NCBI GenBank assembly: GCA_903871735.1
Contig: CAIQHU010000005.1
Location: 1-64,000, forward strand
Direction of reading: 5' to 3'
DNA length: 64,000 nucleotides
Source of the DNA: an uncultured beta proteobacterium
GTDB taxonomy: Bacteria; Pseudomonadota; Gammaproteobacteria; Burkholderiales; Burkholderiaceae
Shown here: piece by piece, positions 43,132 through 52,258 of the stretch
Numbering within the stretch: the first letter of the stretch is position 1
How the letters are laid out: every line of letters begins with the position of its first letter
Made by a program: the position numbers and the translations under genes
Notes under the pieces: model-generated
Told to the model about the DNA's origin: nothing
The model's database searches: none
What the model saw: only the letters and a program-made list of their open reading frames with translations

Positions 43132-44736
43132 GTGCTATCTACATCCAACATCACCATGCAGTTCGGCCACAAGCCGCTTTTTGAAAACATTACGGTTAAA
43201 TTCGGAGGCGGGAATCGCTATGGGTTAATCGGAGCAAATGGCTGTGGTAAGTCTACCTTCATGAAAATTTTAGGTGGTGAATTAGAACCATCCTCGGGAC
43301 ATGTCATGCTTGAGCCGAATATTCGGCTGGGGAAGTTACGCCAAGACCAATTTGCTTTTGAAGAGATGCGTGTCCTAGATGTTGTGATGATGGGCCATGC
43401 TGAAATGTCTAGCGTAGCGCAGGAGAGAGATTTAATTTATGCAAATCCTGATGCAACTGAAGATGATTATATGCACGCTGCCGAGTTAGAGGCGAAGTTT
43501 GCGGAGTACGGTGGCTATACAGCGGAAGCGAGAGCAGGGGAGTTATTACTAGGTGTTGGCGTCTCAATTGATTTACATCAAGGCCTAATGAGTGCTGTTT
43601 CTCCTGGTTGGAAGTTACGTGTTTTACTGGCCCAGGCTTTATTTTCTGATCCAGATGTCTTGTTATTAGATGAGCCAACCAATAATTTAGATATCCATAC
43701 GATTCATTGGTTAGAAGATATTTTGAATGAGCGTAATAGTACGATGATTATTATTTCGCACGATCGGCATTTTCTAAATTCGGTTTGTACCCATATGGCT
43801 GACATGGATTTTGGAACTTTACGGGTTTATCCAGGCAATTATGATGATTACATGTTGGCTTCGGCCCAAGCTAGATCTCAGCAGATGTCGGATAACGCCA
43901 AAGCAAAAGATAAAATTGCTGAATTACAAGATTTTGTGAGAAGATTTTCCGCTAACAAATCTAAAGCCAGACAAGCTACATCTCGGCAAAGGCAGTTAGA
44001 GAAGATTGAGGTGGCCGATATCAAACCATCTTCAAGACAAAATCCATTTATTCGTTTTGAACTCGAAAAGGTTCTACACAATATTGCCGTTGAATGTACT
44101 GGGATTACAAAAACATTTGATCGGACTATTTTTAAGAATTTGAATATAACGGTTCAGCCTGGCGAGAAAATTGCAATTATTGGTCAGAATGGGGCGGGTA
44201 AGACAACTCTTTTAAACACCCTTTTGAGTTCCCGCTTTGATGGTCAGGATCCTGATCAGGGAGCGGTCAAGTGGGCTGAACATGCTAATGTTGGGGTAAT
44301 GCCTCAAGATACTAATATGTGCTTTCCAGTTGATAAAAACTTATCTGATTGGATGGGTGACTGGTCAAAAGCAGGGGATGATGATCAAGTAATCCGAAGT
44401 ACTTTAGGCCGATTACTCTTTTCGGGCCCAGAAATCACCAAATCTGTTAAGGTGATTTCTGGGGGTGAAAAGGGTCGAATGATCTGGGGTAAATTAATGT
44501 TAGGTAAGCACAACGTGCTTGCTCTGGATGAGCCGACTAATCATATGGACATGGAATCGATTGAAAGTATGCAGATCGCTCTAGAAAAATATGCTGGCAC
44601 ATTGATCTTTGTATCGCACGACAGGGAGTTTGTTTCCGGCTTAGCTACTCGGATTTTAGAGGTTGGGATGGATGGTGAAGTTGTAGACTTTTCAGGAACT
44701 TACGAAGAATACCTCACAACCAAGGGCATGAATTAA
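43132..44736 (+). CDS. ybiT: ABC-F family ATPase, YbiT type
   Basis: ABC-F proteins have two fused ATPase domains, no membrane part, and act on ribosomes. Walker A motifs are GANGCGKST (about residue 34) and GQNGAGKTT (about 348). Signatures are [14 protein letters not shown] and ISGGEKGRM, and Walker B/His are [11 protein letters not shown] and [11 protein letters not shown]. The linker [19 protein letters not shown] matches the P-site tRNA interaction region. The start is a GTG at 43132, and the opening [18 protein letters not shown] matches E. coli YbiT closely. The 534-residue length fits. Confidence 0.95.
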   Translation: MLSTSNITMQFGHKPLFENITVKFGGGNRYGLIGANGCGKSTFMKILGGELEPSSGHVMLEPNIRLGKLRQDQFAFEEMRVLDVVMMGHAEMSSVAQERDLIYANPDATEDDYMHAAELEAKFAEYGGYTAEARAGELLLGVGVSIDLHQGLMSAVSPGWKLRVLLAQALFSDPDVLLLDEPTNNLDIHTIHWLEDILNERNSTMIIISHDRHFLNSVCTHMADMDFGTLRVYPGNYDDYMLASAQARSQQMSDNAKAKDKIAELQDFVRRFSANKSKARQATSRQRQLEKIEVADIKPSSRQNPFIRFELEKVLHNIAVECTGITKTFDRTIFKNLNITVQPGEKIAIIGQNGAGKTTLLNTLLSSRFDGQDPDQGAVKWAEHANVGVMPQDTNMCFPVDKNLSDWMGDWSKAGDDDQVIRSTLGRLLFSGPEITKSVKVISGGEKGRMIWGKLMLGKHNVLALDEPTNHMDMESIESMQIALEKYAGTLIFVSHDREFVSGLATRILEVGMDGEVVDFSGTYEEYLTTKGMN

Positions 44737-44747
44737 CTGGATTTATT

Positions 44748-44951
44748 TTAGTCTTTTTGTTGCGTAAAACGCATGGCAGTGCCCTCTACAGTAATTCGCT
44801 GCCAAACTTGTTTTTTTTCTTCTGGGGTCATACTCACCCAATTAGCCACTTCTAGAATTGTCCGGCCACAACCTTTACATACATCATCAAAAAGAGTCGA
44901 GCAAATGCCGATGCAAGGGGAGTCTTGGTCAGAATTAGGAGAAGTACTCAT
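44748..44951 (-). CDS. DUF1289 small cysteine-rich protein
   Basis: This 67-residue protein has the DUF1289 pattern PCIGICSTL then CKGCGRT and [17 protein letters not shown]. Four cysteines (C-x3-C and C-x2-C) suggest a metal site, and no function is established. Its ATG overlaps the gloA stop by 4 bases (ATGA), so it is co-translated with glyoxalase I. It ends 11 bases from the end of the ABC-F gene on the other strand. Confidence 0.9.
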   Translation of the reverse strand: MSTSPNSDQDSPCIGICSTLFDDVCKGCGRTILEVANWVSMTPEEKKQVWQRITVEGTAMRFTQQKD

Positions 44952-45346
44952 CCGAAAGAGGACAGACCAATGAGTTCAATTTTATATTGATCTGGATCTT
45001 CAATAAAAGCAATGATTGTATTACCACCCTTTACGGGACCTGCTTCTCGAGTTACTTTACAGCCCATTTCTTTGACCATTTCGCAGGTTTTATAGACATC
45101 TTCAACGCCAATTGCGATATGACCAAAATAGCCACCAGGTTCATAATGGTCTACACCATAGTTGTAGGTTAATTCGATTTCTCCAAAACCTTCCTGATTA
45201 CCTTTGCCATACCCTAAAAAGGCTAGATCATACTTTTGCTCTGGCCTTTGGGTGGTTCTAAGTAGGCTCATACCCAGAACTTGTGTATAAAAATCAATCG
45301 ATTGAGGTAGGTTAGTTACCCGAAGCATCGTGTGCAGAAATTTCAT
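44948..45346 (-). CDS. gloA: Lactoylglutathione lyase (glyoxalase I)
   Basis: GloA converts the methylglyoxal-glutathione hemithioacetal to S-lactoylglutathione. The sequence aligns end to end with E. coli Glo[41 protein letters not shown] and [18 protein letters not shown], with the metal-ligand His and Glu residues present. The ORF track begins 11 codons upstream at 45379 ([11 protein letters not shown]). The ATG at 45346 matches the family start and has AAAGG just upstream, giving 132 residues. The longer form cannot be excluded. Confidence 0.95.
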   Translation of the reverse strand: MKFLHTMLRVTNLPQSIDFYTQVLGMSLLRTTQRPEQKYDLAFLGYGKGNQEGFGEIELTYNYGVDHYEPGGYFGHIAIGVEDVYKTCEMVKEMGCKVTREAGPVKGGNTIIAFIEDPDQYKIELIGLSSFG

Positions 45347-45392
45347 ATTACCTTTGTCATGTTCCTTGGATTGAGACATCTATCTTATTTAA

Positions 45393-45419
45393 CATAATAA
45401 TTATTATACGCATATTATG
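45393..45419. promoter_or_regulatory. AT-rich palindrome overlapping a -10-like box upstream of gloA
   Basis: ATAATAATTATTAT (45394-45407) is a perfect 14-base palindrome, and CATAATA at 45393 pairs with TATTATG at 45413-45419. On the minus strand the palindrome contains TATAAT (45403-45408), about 57 bases before the gloA start. A metalloregulator or other dimeric repressor could bind here. No -35 box is convincing. Confidence 0.35.
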
Positions 45420-45526
45420 AATTTAAGTTAGTGTTGATAATTTTTGTAATAATGTGAAAAATTCACTGAATAACTCTATTTTAAAGCTTTTTAAGGAATT
45501 AGATCCCGACTTACCGAGTTTGGGCC

Positions 45527-46255
45527 TTATGGCCAAGGTTTTAGAACGTATTCTGATTGATACATTTTTTTCCACCTGGACTTCAACCCTTCAACAATCT
45601 CTTTTTGATTTCCCATATTCGCAAAATCGATTGCTGTCAGTTCTAACTGATTCTTTGCTGCTAAATCGGCTTCATTATCAAGTAAATATTTCACAACCTG
45701 AATATGGCCGGCTCGAGATGCTAGCATCAATGGTGTTGTGGAATTGGGGCTTTCGACATCAACATAGGCGTCTTTTTCGATCAAAAAACGAATAATCCCT
45801 AAGTGCCCGTTGGTGCTTGCATAATGCATGGGGCTCCAGCCATTTTTTTCTATACTGGCTTGTCTAGTATCTACTAAGTGTTTTACCAAAGGTAAATCCC
45901 CTTTAAAGGCGGCGTACATGAGGGCATTTTCCTGATTGTTATTCTCTAAATCTACATCTAAATCATTGACTTGCGAGAGATATTGAATAACTTTTTTCGA
46001 GTCATTTTTAATCGCATGAATCAATAAAGTATCACCAGATACATTCTGTAAATTGACCGCCGAGGGATTTCTATCAAGATATTTTTGAAGTCCTCCTAAA
46101 TCATCAAAATACGCCATATGAAAAAGAGACTCAGTGATAAATGCTAGAGATTGTCGAGTTGTGGACTTTTGTTGATTTGTTTGAGACATGCTCACGCCCA
46201 CTATGCCAACTAGGACAAAACTCATGAATAATTTACCAAAGAAGTTATTTGACAT
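45527..46255 (-). CDS. Secreted or periplasmic ankyrin-repeat protein
   Basis: The 242-residue protein has an N-terminal hydrophobic signal segment (LFMSFVLVGIVGVSMSQ) followed by about five ankyrin repeats. Typical repeat cores are GDTLLIHAIKNDSKKVIQYL, NALMYAAFKGDLPLVKHLV, WSPMHYASTNGHLGIIRFLI and TPLMLASRAGHIQVVKYLL. It should act as a protein-binding scaffold in the periplasm, and its partner is unknown. It starts 2 bases after tatD and closes the tmk-holB-tatD run. A 113-residue ORF on the other strand overlaps its 3' end and is a shadow. Confidence 0.9.
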   Translation of the reverse strand: MSNNFFGKLFMSFVLVGIVGVSMSQTNQQKSTTRQSLAFITESLFHMAYFDDLGGLQKYLDRNPSAVNLQNVSGDTLLIHAIKNDSKKVIQYLSQVNDLDVDLENNNQENALMYAAFKGDLPLVKHLVDTRQASIEKNGWSPMHYASTNGHLGIIRFLIEKDAYVDVESPNSTTPLMLASRAGHIQVVKYLLDNEADLAAKNQLELTAIDFANMGNQKEIVEGLKSRWKKMYQSEYVLKPWP

Positions 46256-46257
46256 AG

Positions 46258-47031
46258 TTAAACCTGAAATAATTCAGAAAAATTACGGCTTGTGACCATG
46301 GCCAACTCCTCGACTGGAATACCTTTTAATTCGGCAATATATTTACCAACGTAACTAACCCAAGCTGGCTGGTTGATTTTTCCTCGATGTGGCGCAGGCG
46401 CTAAATACGGCGAGTCTGTTTCAATTAGGAGACGATCAAGGGGTACATATTGACAGGTATTTTTGATTTCAAGCGCATTTTTAAATGTCACAATACCCGA
46501 AAAAGAAATATAAAAGTTTTGATCCAATGCAGCTTTGGCGACGTCAATTCCCTCAGTAAAGCAATGCATCACGCCCCGCGGATCCTTTGCACCCTCTTCT
46601 TGCATGATTCGGATCGTATCCGTTGAGGCCTGACGCGTATGAATAATGAGCGGTTTTTGAGCAGCTTTTGCAGCCTGAATATGCACTCGAAATCGTTCTC
46701 TTTGCCACTCAAGATCAGCGTATGCTCGGTCAGCCATGCGGTAATAGTCTAGTCCAGTCTCTCCTATACCAATTACCTTAGGATCTTGTGCCTGTATCGT
46801 TAACCAATCAAAAGTAGGCTCAGGAGTGTTTTCATAGTCAGGATGAACGCCGACTGTGGCATATAAATGATCGTATTTTTTTGCTAAAGCTAGGACCTTC
46901 GGGAAATCTGGCTGATTGACACTAATACATAAGGCCTTTGTAACAAGGTGCGTTGCCATGTTTTGCAAAATTTCATCAAAATTTTCTTGAAAATCATCAA
47001 AATCTAAATGGCAATGTGAGTCAATAAACAT
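46258..47031 (-). CDS. tatD: TatD-family metal-dependent hydrolase
   Basis: TatD-family proteins are TIM-barrel metal-dependent hydrolases, and several are 3'-5' exonucleases acting in DNA repair. The 257 residues include all expected metal ligands: FIDSHCHLDFDDF, GIGETGLDYYRM, IIHTRQAS, VMHCFTEG and IETDSPYLAPAPHRG. The position right after holB is the conserved one for the YcfH branch. It begins 2 bases after the holB stop. Confidence 0.93.
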   Translation of the reverse strand: MFIDSHCHLDFDDFQENFDEILQNMATHLVTKALCISVNQPDFPKVLALAKKYDHLYATVGVHPDYENTPEPTFDWLTIQAQDPKVIGIGETGLDYYRMADRAYADLEWQRERFRVHIQAAKAAQKPLIIHTRQASTDTIRIMQEEGAKDPRGVMHCFTEGIDVAKAALDQNFYISFSGIVTFKNALEIKNTCQYVPLDRLLIETDSPYLAPAPHRGKINQPAWVSYVGKYIAELKGIPVEELAMVTSRNFSELFQV

Positions 47032-47033
47032 TT

Positions 47034-48074
47034 CTAGGCTTTGAATAGGTGAGCATATTTCGCTAGTAAAGACTCTAGCTGTAATTTAGGAAATAAGGGG
47101 TGTGAGGCTAGCTTCATTTCAATCGTTAGAAATTGAAGGAATTGGCTTAATTGTACAAAGCTCATTCGATCTTGATAAAGCTTTATTTTATCCGCCCAGC
47201 GGGGATAGTACCTGACAGGTAAATTTGATTTGGATAAATAGATATCAATACACCACCGGTACAAACAATTTAAGATATCGATTAGAGAATTTTTTGCAAG
47301 AAGATCAATTACTTGGGATATTTCAATATCCTGAAATCGGGATAATTGCTCAATTACCACTTGACCATTAAACGCCCCACCTTGAATCGCTTGTAATGTT
47401 TTAAGAGGCGATTTTCCATGTTCGGTCAATAAGGCTCCTAAATCCTCCCTATCGATTCTTTTACATGAGTCCTGTAACCTTAACCACTCGAGACTTTCCG
47501 CTTCTTTGGGCTTTGGTATTGGAATCGCCACGCATCTCGACCGAATCGTAGGTAAAACGAGATCAATACGATGCGTTACTAAAAGATAAATGACGTTCGG
47601 GGATGGTTCCTCGAGCGATTTTAAAAGGCAATTTGCCGCTTCGGTTGCCATTGACTCCACGGGATAAATGAAGATGATCCGCTTTCCCCCGCGGTATGAT
47701 CCAAGAATATTACTTGATACGACATCTCTAATTTGTTCAATTTTTATGAATTTACTTAATTTTTTATCTGAAACCTCTTTTTTATCCACATCGATTTCAA
47801 GCTGCAGGTGCTTTTCCAGTAGATATAACTGGTTTTCAGGTAATACTGGAAAAAAGTCTGGGTGGTTTGCCTGACTAAACCAGTGGCATGCCTGACATTG
47901 CTGGCATGGCTTATTGTGCGTGCCTTCGCATACAAGATAGTTGGCTAAGTGCATAGAAAAGTTGAACTTTCCAATAGCCTGCTCGCCAAAAAAAAGAAGG
48001 GCTTGGGGAATTGATTGTTGGGTAAATTGACTAAAAAAAGTGGCGTTCCAAGGGTAAAGCATAGAAAAGGCCAT
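47034..48074 (-). CDS. holB: DNA polymerase III delta' subunit
   Basis: Delta' is part of the clamp loader that opens the beta sliding clamp. The 346-residue AAA+ protein has a degenerate P-loop (FFGEQAIGKFNFS, lacking the Thr/Ser after GK), as expected for a non-hydrolysing subunit. A four-cysteine zinc module follows (CEGTHNKPCQQCQACHW), then the SRC sensor region IRSRCVAIPIPKP. It directly abuts the tmk stop. The tmk-holB-tatD order supports the call. Confidence 0.93.
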   Translation of the reverse strand: MAFSMLYPWNATFFSQFTQQSIPQALLFFGEQAIGKFNFSMHLANYLVCEGTHNKPCQQCQACHWFSQANHPDFFPVLPENQLYLLEKHLQLEIDVDKKEVSDKKLSKFIKIEQIRDVVSSNILGSYRGGKRIIFIYPVESMATEAANCLLKSLEEPSPNVIYLLVTHRIDLVLPTIRSRCVAIPIPKPKEAESLEWLRLQDSCKRIDREDLGALLTEHGKSPLKTLQAIQGGAFNGQVVIEQLSRFQDIEISQVIDLLAKNSLIDILNCLYRWCIDIYLSKSNLPVRYYPRWADKIKLYQDRMSFVQLSQFLQFLTIEMKLASHPLFPKLQLESLLAKYAHLFKA

Positions 48075-48743
48075 TTATATGTATGACTCTATTTTAGTCG
48101 CAATATTGCCTATTACCTTTTGAATATTTTTAATTGACTGACTAGCATCAATTACCTCAAAGCGCATTGGATCCTCTTTTACTCTGCGAAGATACTCGGC
48201 TCTGACCCGATTAAAAAAGTCAAAATTTAAGGCCTCGAACTTATCGGGATTTCTAGATAACGCCCTTCTCTTTTCTGCTTCCTCTGGGCTGATATCAAAA
48301 AGAATCGTTAAGTTGGGCTGAATTGCAACTGTTGTTAGATTAAACTCTCGGTCGATAGTCCAGCTCTCTAATTGATTTAATTTATGGGCTAATATGCCTC
48401 TCCCACCAACTTGATAAGCAAAGGAAGAATCTGTATAGCGGTCACAAATAACTATCTGACCACATGCCAGTGCTGGCTCAATCACGACTGCTAAATGTTC
48501 TCTTCTGGCTGCAAACATTAAAAGAGCCTCAGTTTCTGCATGCATCTCCTGATGGAGAAGTAGTTGACGTAATTTTTCGCCTAGCTCCGTGCCACCTGGC
48601 TCACGCGTCATCACAATTTTCTTTTCAGGAAAACGCGACCTTAGACATTCTTGGAAAAAATCTAAGTGCGTACTTTTACCGGCACCATCGATACCTTCGA
48701 AAGTAACAAAAAATCCAGGAAAAGAAGAATTTCTCTCGCGCAT
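48075..48743 (-). CDS. tmk: Thymidylate kinase
   Basis: Tmk phosphorylates dTMP to dTDP. It has the P-loop FEGIDGAGKSTHLDFF, MTREPGGTELGEKLRQLLL, and CDRYTDSSFAYQVGGRG. The ORF track uses a GTG at 48761 with AAGGA only 3 bases away. I prefer the ATG at 48743 (222 residues), closer to the usual family start, though it lacks a clear ribosome site. The gene is divergent from ygfZ with about 95 bases between. The mltG gene often found directly upstream is absent here. Confidence 0.96.
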   Translation of the reverse strand: MRERNSSFPGFFVTFEGIDGAGKSTHLDFFQECLRSRFPEKKIVMTREPGGTELGEKLRQLLLHQEMHAETEALLMFAARREHLAVVIEPALACGQIVICDRYTDSSFAYQVGGRGILAHKLNQLESWTIDREFNLTTVAIQPNLTILFDISPEEAEKRRALSRNPDKFEALNFDFFNRVRAEYLRRVKEDPMRFEVIDASQSIKNIQKVIGNIATKIESYI

Positions 48744-48838
48744 AAACTTATAATAGAACACATGTCCTTACCTAAGCCGAAATGCTTAGATAATTTTTAC
48801 CTTTACTAATCTAATTGCCAATTGCTTAAATTATATCG

Positions 48839-49756
48839 ATGAATCCAACGCAAAACATGAAATTCATCCATCTTACAGACTGGGATATTATTCGTGTGGA
48901 AGGGCCGGATACAAAAGTTTTCCTAGAAAACTTGCTCACTTCGAGTGTATCTAGTCTAGACTCTCGGTCTGGTCAACTCTCTGGATTTTGCTCACCCAAG
49001 GGTCGATTAATGGCAAGTTTTTGGATGACTGAACACAGCCAAAATGCTATTCTCATTTGGATCAGTAAAGACCTTGCACCTGAATTTGCCAAAAAATTAC
49101 AGATGTATCGTCTGCGGTCTAAAGTTGAGATTCACTATGAGCCCAATTTTTACTCGGTATATGGTGTTTTATCTTCCTCCAAAGAGCAGGCTGAAATAAA
49201 CTCCGAGGCATTTCTTTTTTTAAAGTTGCCAGAAGTGCTCCACGAATCGCATCCTATTGCTCGCACAGTTTTTGCTTTTCAACAGCCTCCCCTTAGCATA
49301 GATAATGAACTTGCCGGGCAATGGAATTTACTGGAGGTACTGAGTGGTATTCCACGCTTAACAAGCGCAACTAAAGATCTTTTTGTGCCGCAAATGATTA
49401 ATTTTGAATCCTTGGGAGGGGTAGATTTCAAAAAGGGCTGTTATCCCGGTCAAGAGGTTGTTGCACGGAGTCAATATCGTGGCACTATCAAACGTCGATT
49501 AAAACTTGGCACCATCATGGATAATCCTCAGGCACGTTTTAGACCTGGTGATCTAGTTTTTACTGATCAAGAATTAGATCAACCTGCTGGGGTGATCTTG
49601 CTGAGCGCCTTCCACGCAGGCCCAGCAGTAAATTATGTCCAAATGGAAATTAATTTAAGCGCTACGGGCCTACCTCTGCGCATTATTCGGCCAGATGAGG
49701 CACCTTCAAACCTGATCCAAATTATAGAACCACCTTATCAACTTCTAACCATCTGA
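48839..49756 (+). CDS. ygfZ: Folate-binding protein YgfZ
   Basis: YgfZ is a tetrahydrofolate-binding protein of the GcvT fold that supports repair or assembly of some iron-sulphur enzymes. The 305-residue sequence has the diagnostic signature FKKGCYPGQEVVARSQYRG with the conserved Cys, and the N-terminal GcvT-like FCSPKGRLMASFW. It may start at either of two ATGs (48839 or 48857). The 95-base region to tmk holds its promoter. An NRDE-protein gene follows 4 bases after the stop. Confidence 0.95.
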   Translation: MNPTQNMKFIHLTDWDIIRVEGPDTKVFLENLLTSSVSSLDSRSGQLSGFCSPKGRLMASFWMTEHSQNAILIWISKDLAPEFAKKLQMYRLRSKVEIHYEPNFYSVYGVLSSSKEQAEINSEAFLFLKLPEVLHESHPIARTVFAFQQPPLSIDNELAGQWNLLEVLSGIPRLTSATKDLFVPQMINFESLGGVDFKKGCYPGQEVVARSQYRGTIKRRLKLGTIMDNPQARFRPGDLVFTDQELDQPAGVILLSAFHAGPAVNYVQMEINLSATGLPLRIIRPDEAPSNLIQIIEPPYQLLTI

Positions 49757-49760
49757 GTGT

Positions 49761-50612
49761 ATGTGCATTATTTTATTTGCTATTAATTCCCATCCGGACT
49801 ACCCTTTTGTAGTTGCGGCAAATCGTGATGAGTTCTATGCCCGTCCGACAAAAAAAATTGATTGGTGGAGCGATTATTCCCATGTACTTGGTGCGCGCGA
49901 TCAAGCGGATGTTCTTGGTTTACCAGGCACAGCACTTGGCTTATCTCAAAAAGGTAAATTCTCAGCTATTACAAATATTCGTGCGCCTAGTGAAAAAAAT
50001 CCAGACTTACGAACCCGCGGTGAACTCACCGCTAAATTTTTATCGCAATCAAAACCGATACATGAATTTATTACCGATCATCAAAAATCGTTTCTACAAT
50101 ACAATGGTTTTAATCTGTTACTAGGAGATCTATCAAATGTCGCACGACCAGAGTTTTTCTGGGTAAGTAATCGGTTGTTGGTTGGCGATAAGATTCGACA
50201 ACGAAAGACAATCAATCCGACTGCCATTTCGGCTGGTTTATACGGCCTATCCAATGCGATGCTCGATACACCTTGGCCAAAAGTACGTTCTGGAGTTGCA
50301 CAATTTGCGCAAGCGCTAGCTCGAGACTCGGGTAAATTTAATCAAGATGCCATGTACTTTAATCTGCTTGCAGATAACAACAATTTCTCAGATCAGGTCT
50401 TGCCATCCACTGGAGTTAGCCAAGAATGGGAAAAAGCCCTCGCGCCAATTTTTATTCAAACTGAACATTACGGCACGCGCTCGTCTACCTTACTACGGGT
50501 TCGTAAAGATGGGATGTTCCAGATGATCGAGCGTAGTTTTCAACAAAATGAATTAACTAACACCAGTATATTTGAAGGTCAACTTGAGCAATCAACCACG
50601 CAAGATCGCTAA
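49761..50612 (+). CDS. NRDE (TANGO2) family protein
   Basis: The 283-residue protein begins MCIILFAINSHPDYPFVVAANRDEFYARPT, the hallmark of the NRDE/TANGO2 family. The N-terminal Cys is the expected position for an N-terminal nucleophile. YGLSNAMLDTPWPKV and HYGTRSSTLLRV are also family segments. A haem-trafficking role has been suggested for some relatives, but function is not settled. It follows ygfZ by 4 bases and its stop overlaps the end of the convergent thioesterase gene. Confidence 0.9.
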   Translation: MCIILFAINSHPDYPFVVAANRDEFYARPTKKIDWWSDYSHVLGARDQADVLGLPGTALGLSQKGKFSAITNIRAPSEKNPDLRTRGELTAKFLSQSKPIHEFITDHQKSFLQYNGFNLLLGDLSNVARPEFFWVSNRLLVGDKIRQRKTINPTAISAGLYGLSNAMLDTPWPKVRSGVAQFAQALARDSGKFNQDAMYFNLLADNNNFSDQVLPSTGVSQEWEKALAPIFIQTEHYGTRSSTLLRVRKDGMFQMIERSFQQNELTNTSIFEGQLEQSTTQDR

Positions 50613-51088
50613 TCAGAGTGTTTTTGGGATGCTAGGCTTGATTCAGACTGACTTCTGATAGGGTCTTTAATTAAAGAGCGTTTAAAGTATTTAAATGTAC
50701 CAGTTGCCATGCTACATAATTGACCATGTTGATCAATTAATTTTGCTTCGCAAAATGCCATGGTTGCAGTCGTATGAATCGATTTACCAATGACACGGAT
50801 TGAGCCTGCAGTGGCTCGCATAAAGGTGTTTTTGAGTTCGATAGTAACTACGCTACGATCATTAGGGTCAGCTGCCCTTGCGGCAATTGCCATGGCTGCA
50901 TCTGCAAGAGATAATAAGACCCCGCCATGAACACTGCCCCACGTATTTAAGTGCTTTTCTTCAACCTCAAGGCTAATCTCCCCTTCCCCATGACTCATTC
51001 GATGCAATTTAACACCCAACAGGTTTAAAAAAGGCACGTCTAAGTCCAGGTAAACTGCATTTTTGATAGGATCTACTGAATTCGTCAT
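50609..51088 (-). CDS. PaaI-type hotdog thioesterase
   Basis: This third hotdog protein of the window has the helix motif TWGSVHGGVLLSLADAAMAIAA and VVTIELKNTFMRATAGSIRV. The track starts at a TTG. The ATG at 51088 gives 159 residues, though no ribosome site is clear for either. Its stop codon overlaps the NRDE gene stop from the other strand by 4 bases, so there is no room for a terminator between them. The substrate is unknown. Confidence 0.85.
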   Translation of the reverse strand: MTNSVDPIKNAVYLDLDVPFLNLLGVKLHRMSHGEGEISLEVEEKHLNTWGSVHGGVLLSLADAAMAIAARAADPNDRSVVTIELKNTFMRATAGSIRVIGKSIHTTATMAFCEAKLIDQHGQLCSMATGTFKYFKRSLIKDPIRSQSESSLASQKHSD

Positions 51089-51210
51089 AAGCAATTAGGG
51101 GTAAATGAGTCAAACTCAGTACATTGAAAGCCAGATAGTAACCAAACTTTTTGAATAAATGTAATACATTTGAGAGTTATAACCGGTAACAGGGTAACTG
51201 AATATCCCTC

Positions 51211-51216
51211 TATAAT
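51211..51216 (+). promoter_or_regulatory. Possible -10 box of the msrB operon
   Basis: A perfect TATAAT lies 60 bases upstream of msrB in the 187-base divergent gap. No strong -35 hexamer is present at the right spacing. The partial direct repeat GGTAAC/GGGTAAC overlaps the -35 region. Confidence 0.3.
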
Positions 51217-51275
51217 AAACCTTTATCATCTTTTGAATTATTTCACTCCTTTTGCCAAAATTGTTTTAAAAAATT

Positions 51276-51704
51276 ATGTCCGCAAACCCAACATCAAAAA
51301 AAACTGAAGCCCAGTATCAAGCAGAACTCTCGCCGATTGAGTTTGAGGTAACGCAAAGATCCGGAACCGAAAGGCCTTTTACCGGAAAATATTGGGATCA
51401 TTGGTCAACGGGTATTTATCAATGTGTTTGTTGTGGAGTGCAATTATTCTCATCCAATACAAAATTCGATGCGGGCTGTGGTTGGCCAAGTTTTTCGATT
51501 CCTTTAGAAAATTCAGCCATTCGGGAAATTAAAGACTCAAGCCATGGCATGATTCGAACAGAAGTTCGTTGTCACAACTGTGAGGCACATTTAGGGCATG
51601 TGTTTGATGACGGTCCTGCTCCATCTGGGCTGAGATACTGTATTAATTCAGCATCACTGCGTTTTAATGACCAACAAAATCAAACTGGAGAATCAAGTCA
51701 GTGA
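51276..51704 (+). CDS. msrB: Peptide-methionine (R)-S-oxide reductase
   Basis: MsrB repairs methionine-R-sulphoxide in proteins. The 142-residue protein has the zinc cysteines CVCC and CHNC, the substrate motif [15 protein letters not shown] and the catalytic Cys in [12 protein letters not shown]. The second resolving Cys is not obvious, which is common in the family. Its TGA overlaps the yciB GTG (GTGA), opening a msrB-yciB-bolA-ppiC operon. Confidence 0.97.
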   Translation: MSANPTSKKTEAQYQAELSPIEFEVTQRSGTERPFTGKYWDHWSTGIYQCVCCGVQLFSSNTKFDAGCGWPSFSIPLENSAIREIKDSSHGMIRTEVRCHNCEAHLGHVFDDGPAPSGLRYCINSASLRFNDQQNQTGESSQ

Positions 51705-52252
51705 AGTTTTTAGCAGAAATACTTCCTATTATTGCTTTCTTTGCAGCGTTTAAATTATTTGATATTTATGTAGCGACCTTAGTGGCAATGGTGATTACCA
51801 TGTTGCAAATTGCCTGGATCAAGTTTGAGAGAAAACCGATCCCAAAAATTCAGCTATTTAATTTAGCGATTATTCTTATCTTTGGTGGTCTTACTATTGG
51901 TTTACAAGATAAAGACTTTATTATGATCAAGCCTACGATTCTTTATTGGGCTTTTGCGCTGGGACTTGGCGTGAGTTGGTTTATCTTTAAGAAGAATTTA
52001 ATTCAAGCGGTCATCGGCAAAGAGGTTCAAATTGACCCATTCATTGCAGATCAGGTGTGGTTTAAGTTGAACTTGCTTTGGATTGGTTATTTCTTTTTTT
52101 TAGGTTGTTTAAACTGGTGGATTGCCAAAAATTTTTCCGAGGATTTTTGGGCAAATTTCAAACTCTCCACGATCGGAATTTTATTTGTATTTATCTTGAT
52201 TCAAGGCTTATGGTTGAGTAAATATATGAAACAGGAACCTAAGAAAGAATAG
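51701..52252 (+). CDS. yciB: Inner membrane protein YciB (septation protein A family)
   Basis: YciB is a small inner-membrane protein implicated in envelope synthesis and septation. The 183-residue sequence has five to six hydrophobic segments ([57 protein letters not shown] and the C-terminal one). FAAFK-DIY-AT is the family opening. The start is a GTG overlapping the msrB stop. bolA follows 6 bases after the stop, as in many Burkholderiales. Confidence 0.95.
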   Translation: MKFLAEILPIIAFFAAFKLFDIYVATLVAMVITMLQIAWIKFERKPIPKIQLFNLAIILIFGGLTIGLQDKDFIMIKPTILYWAFALGLGVSWFIFKKNLIQAVIGKEVQIDPFIADQVWFKLNLLWIGYFFFLGCLNWWIAKNFSEDFWANFKLSTIGILFVFILIQGLWLSKYMKQEPKKE

Positions 52253-52258
52253 TTTTTA

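Noticed and set aside
45454-45795. 113-residue plus-strand ORF starting with GTG
   Set aside because: Most of it is antisense to the ankyrin-repeat gene. The sequence has no family features and there is no ribosome site, so it is a shadow.
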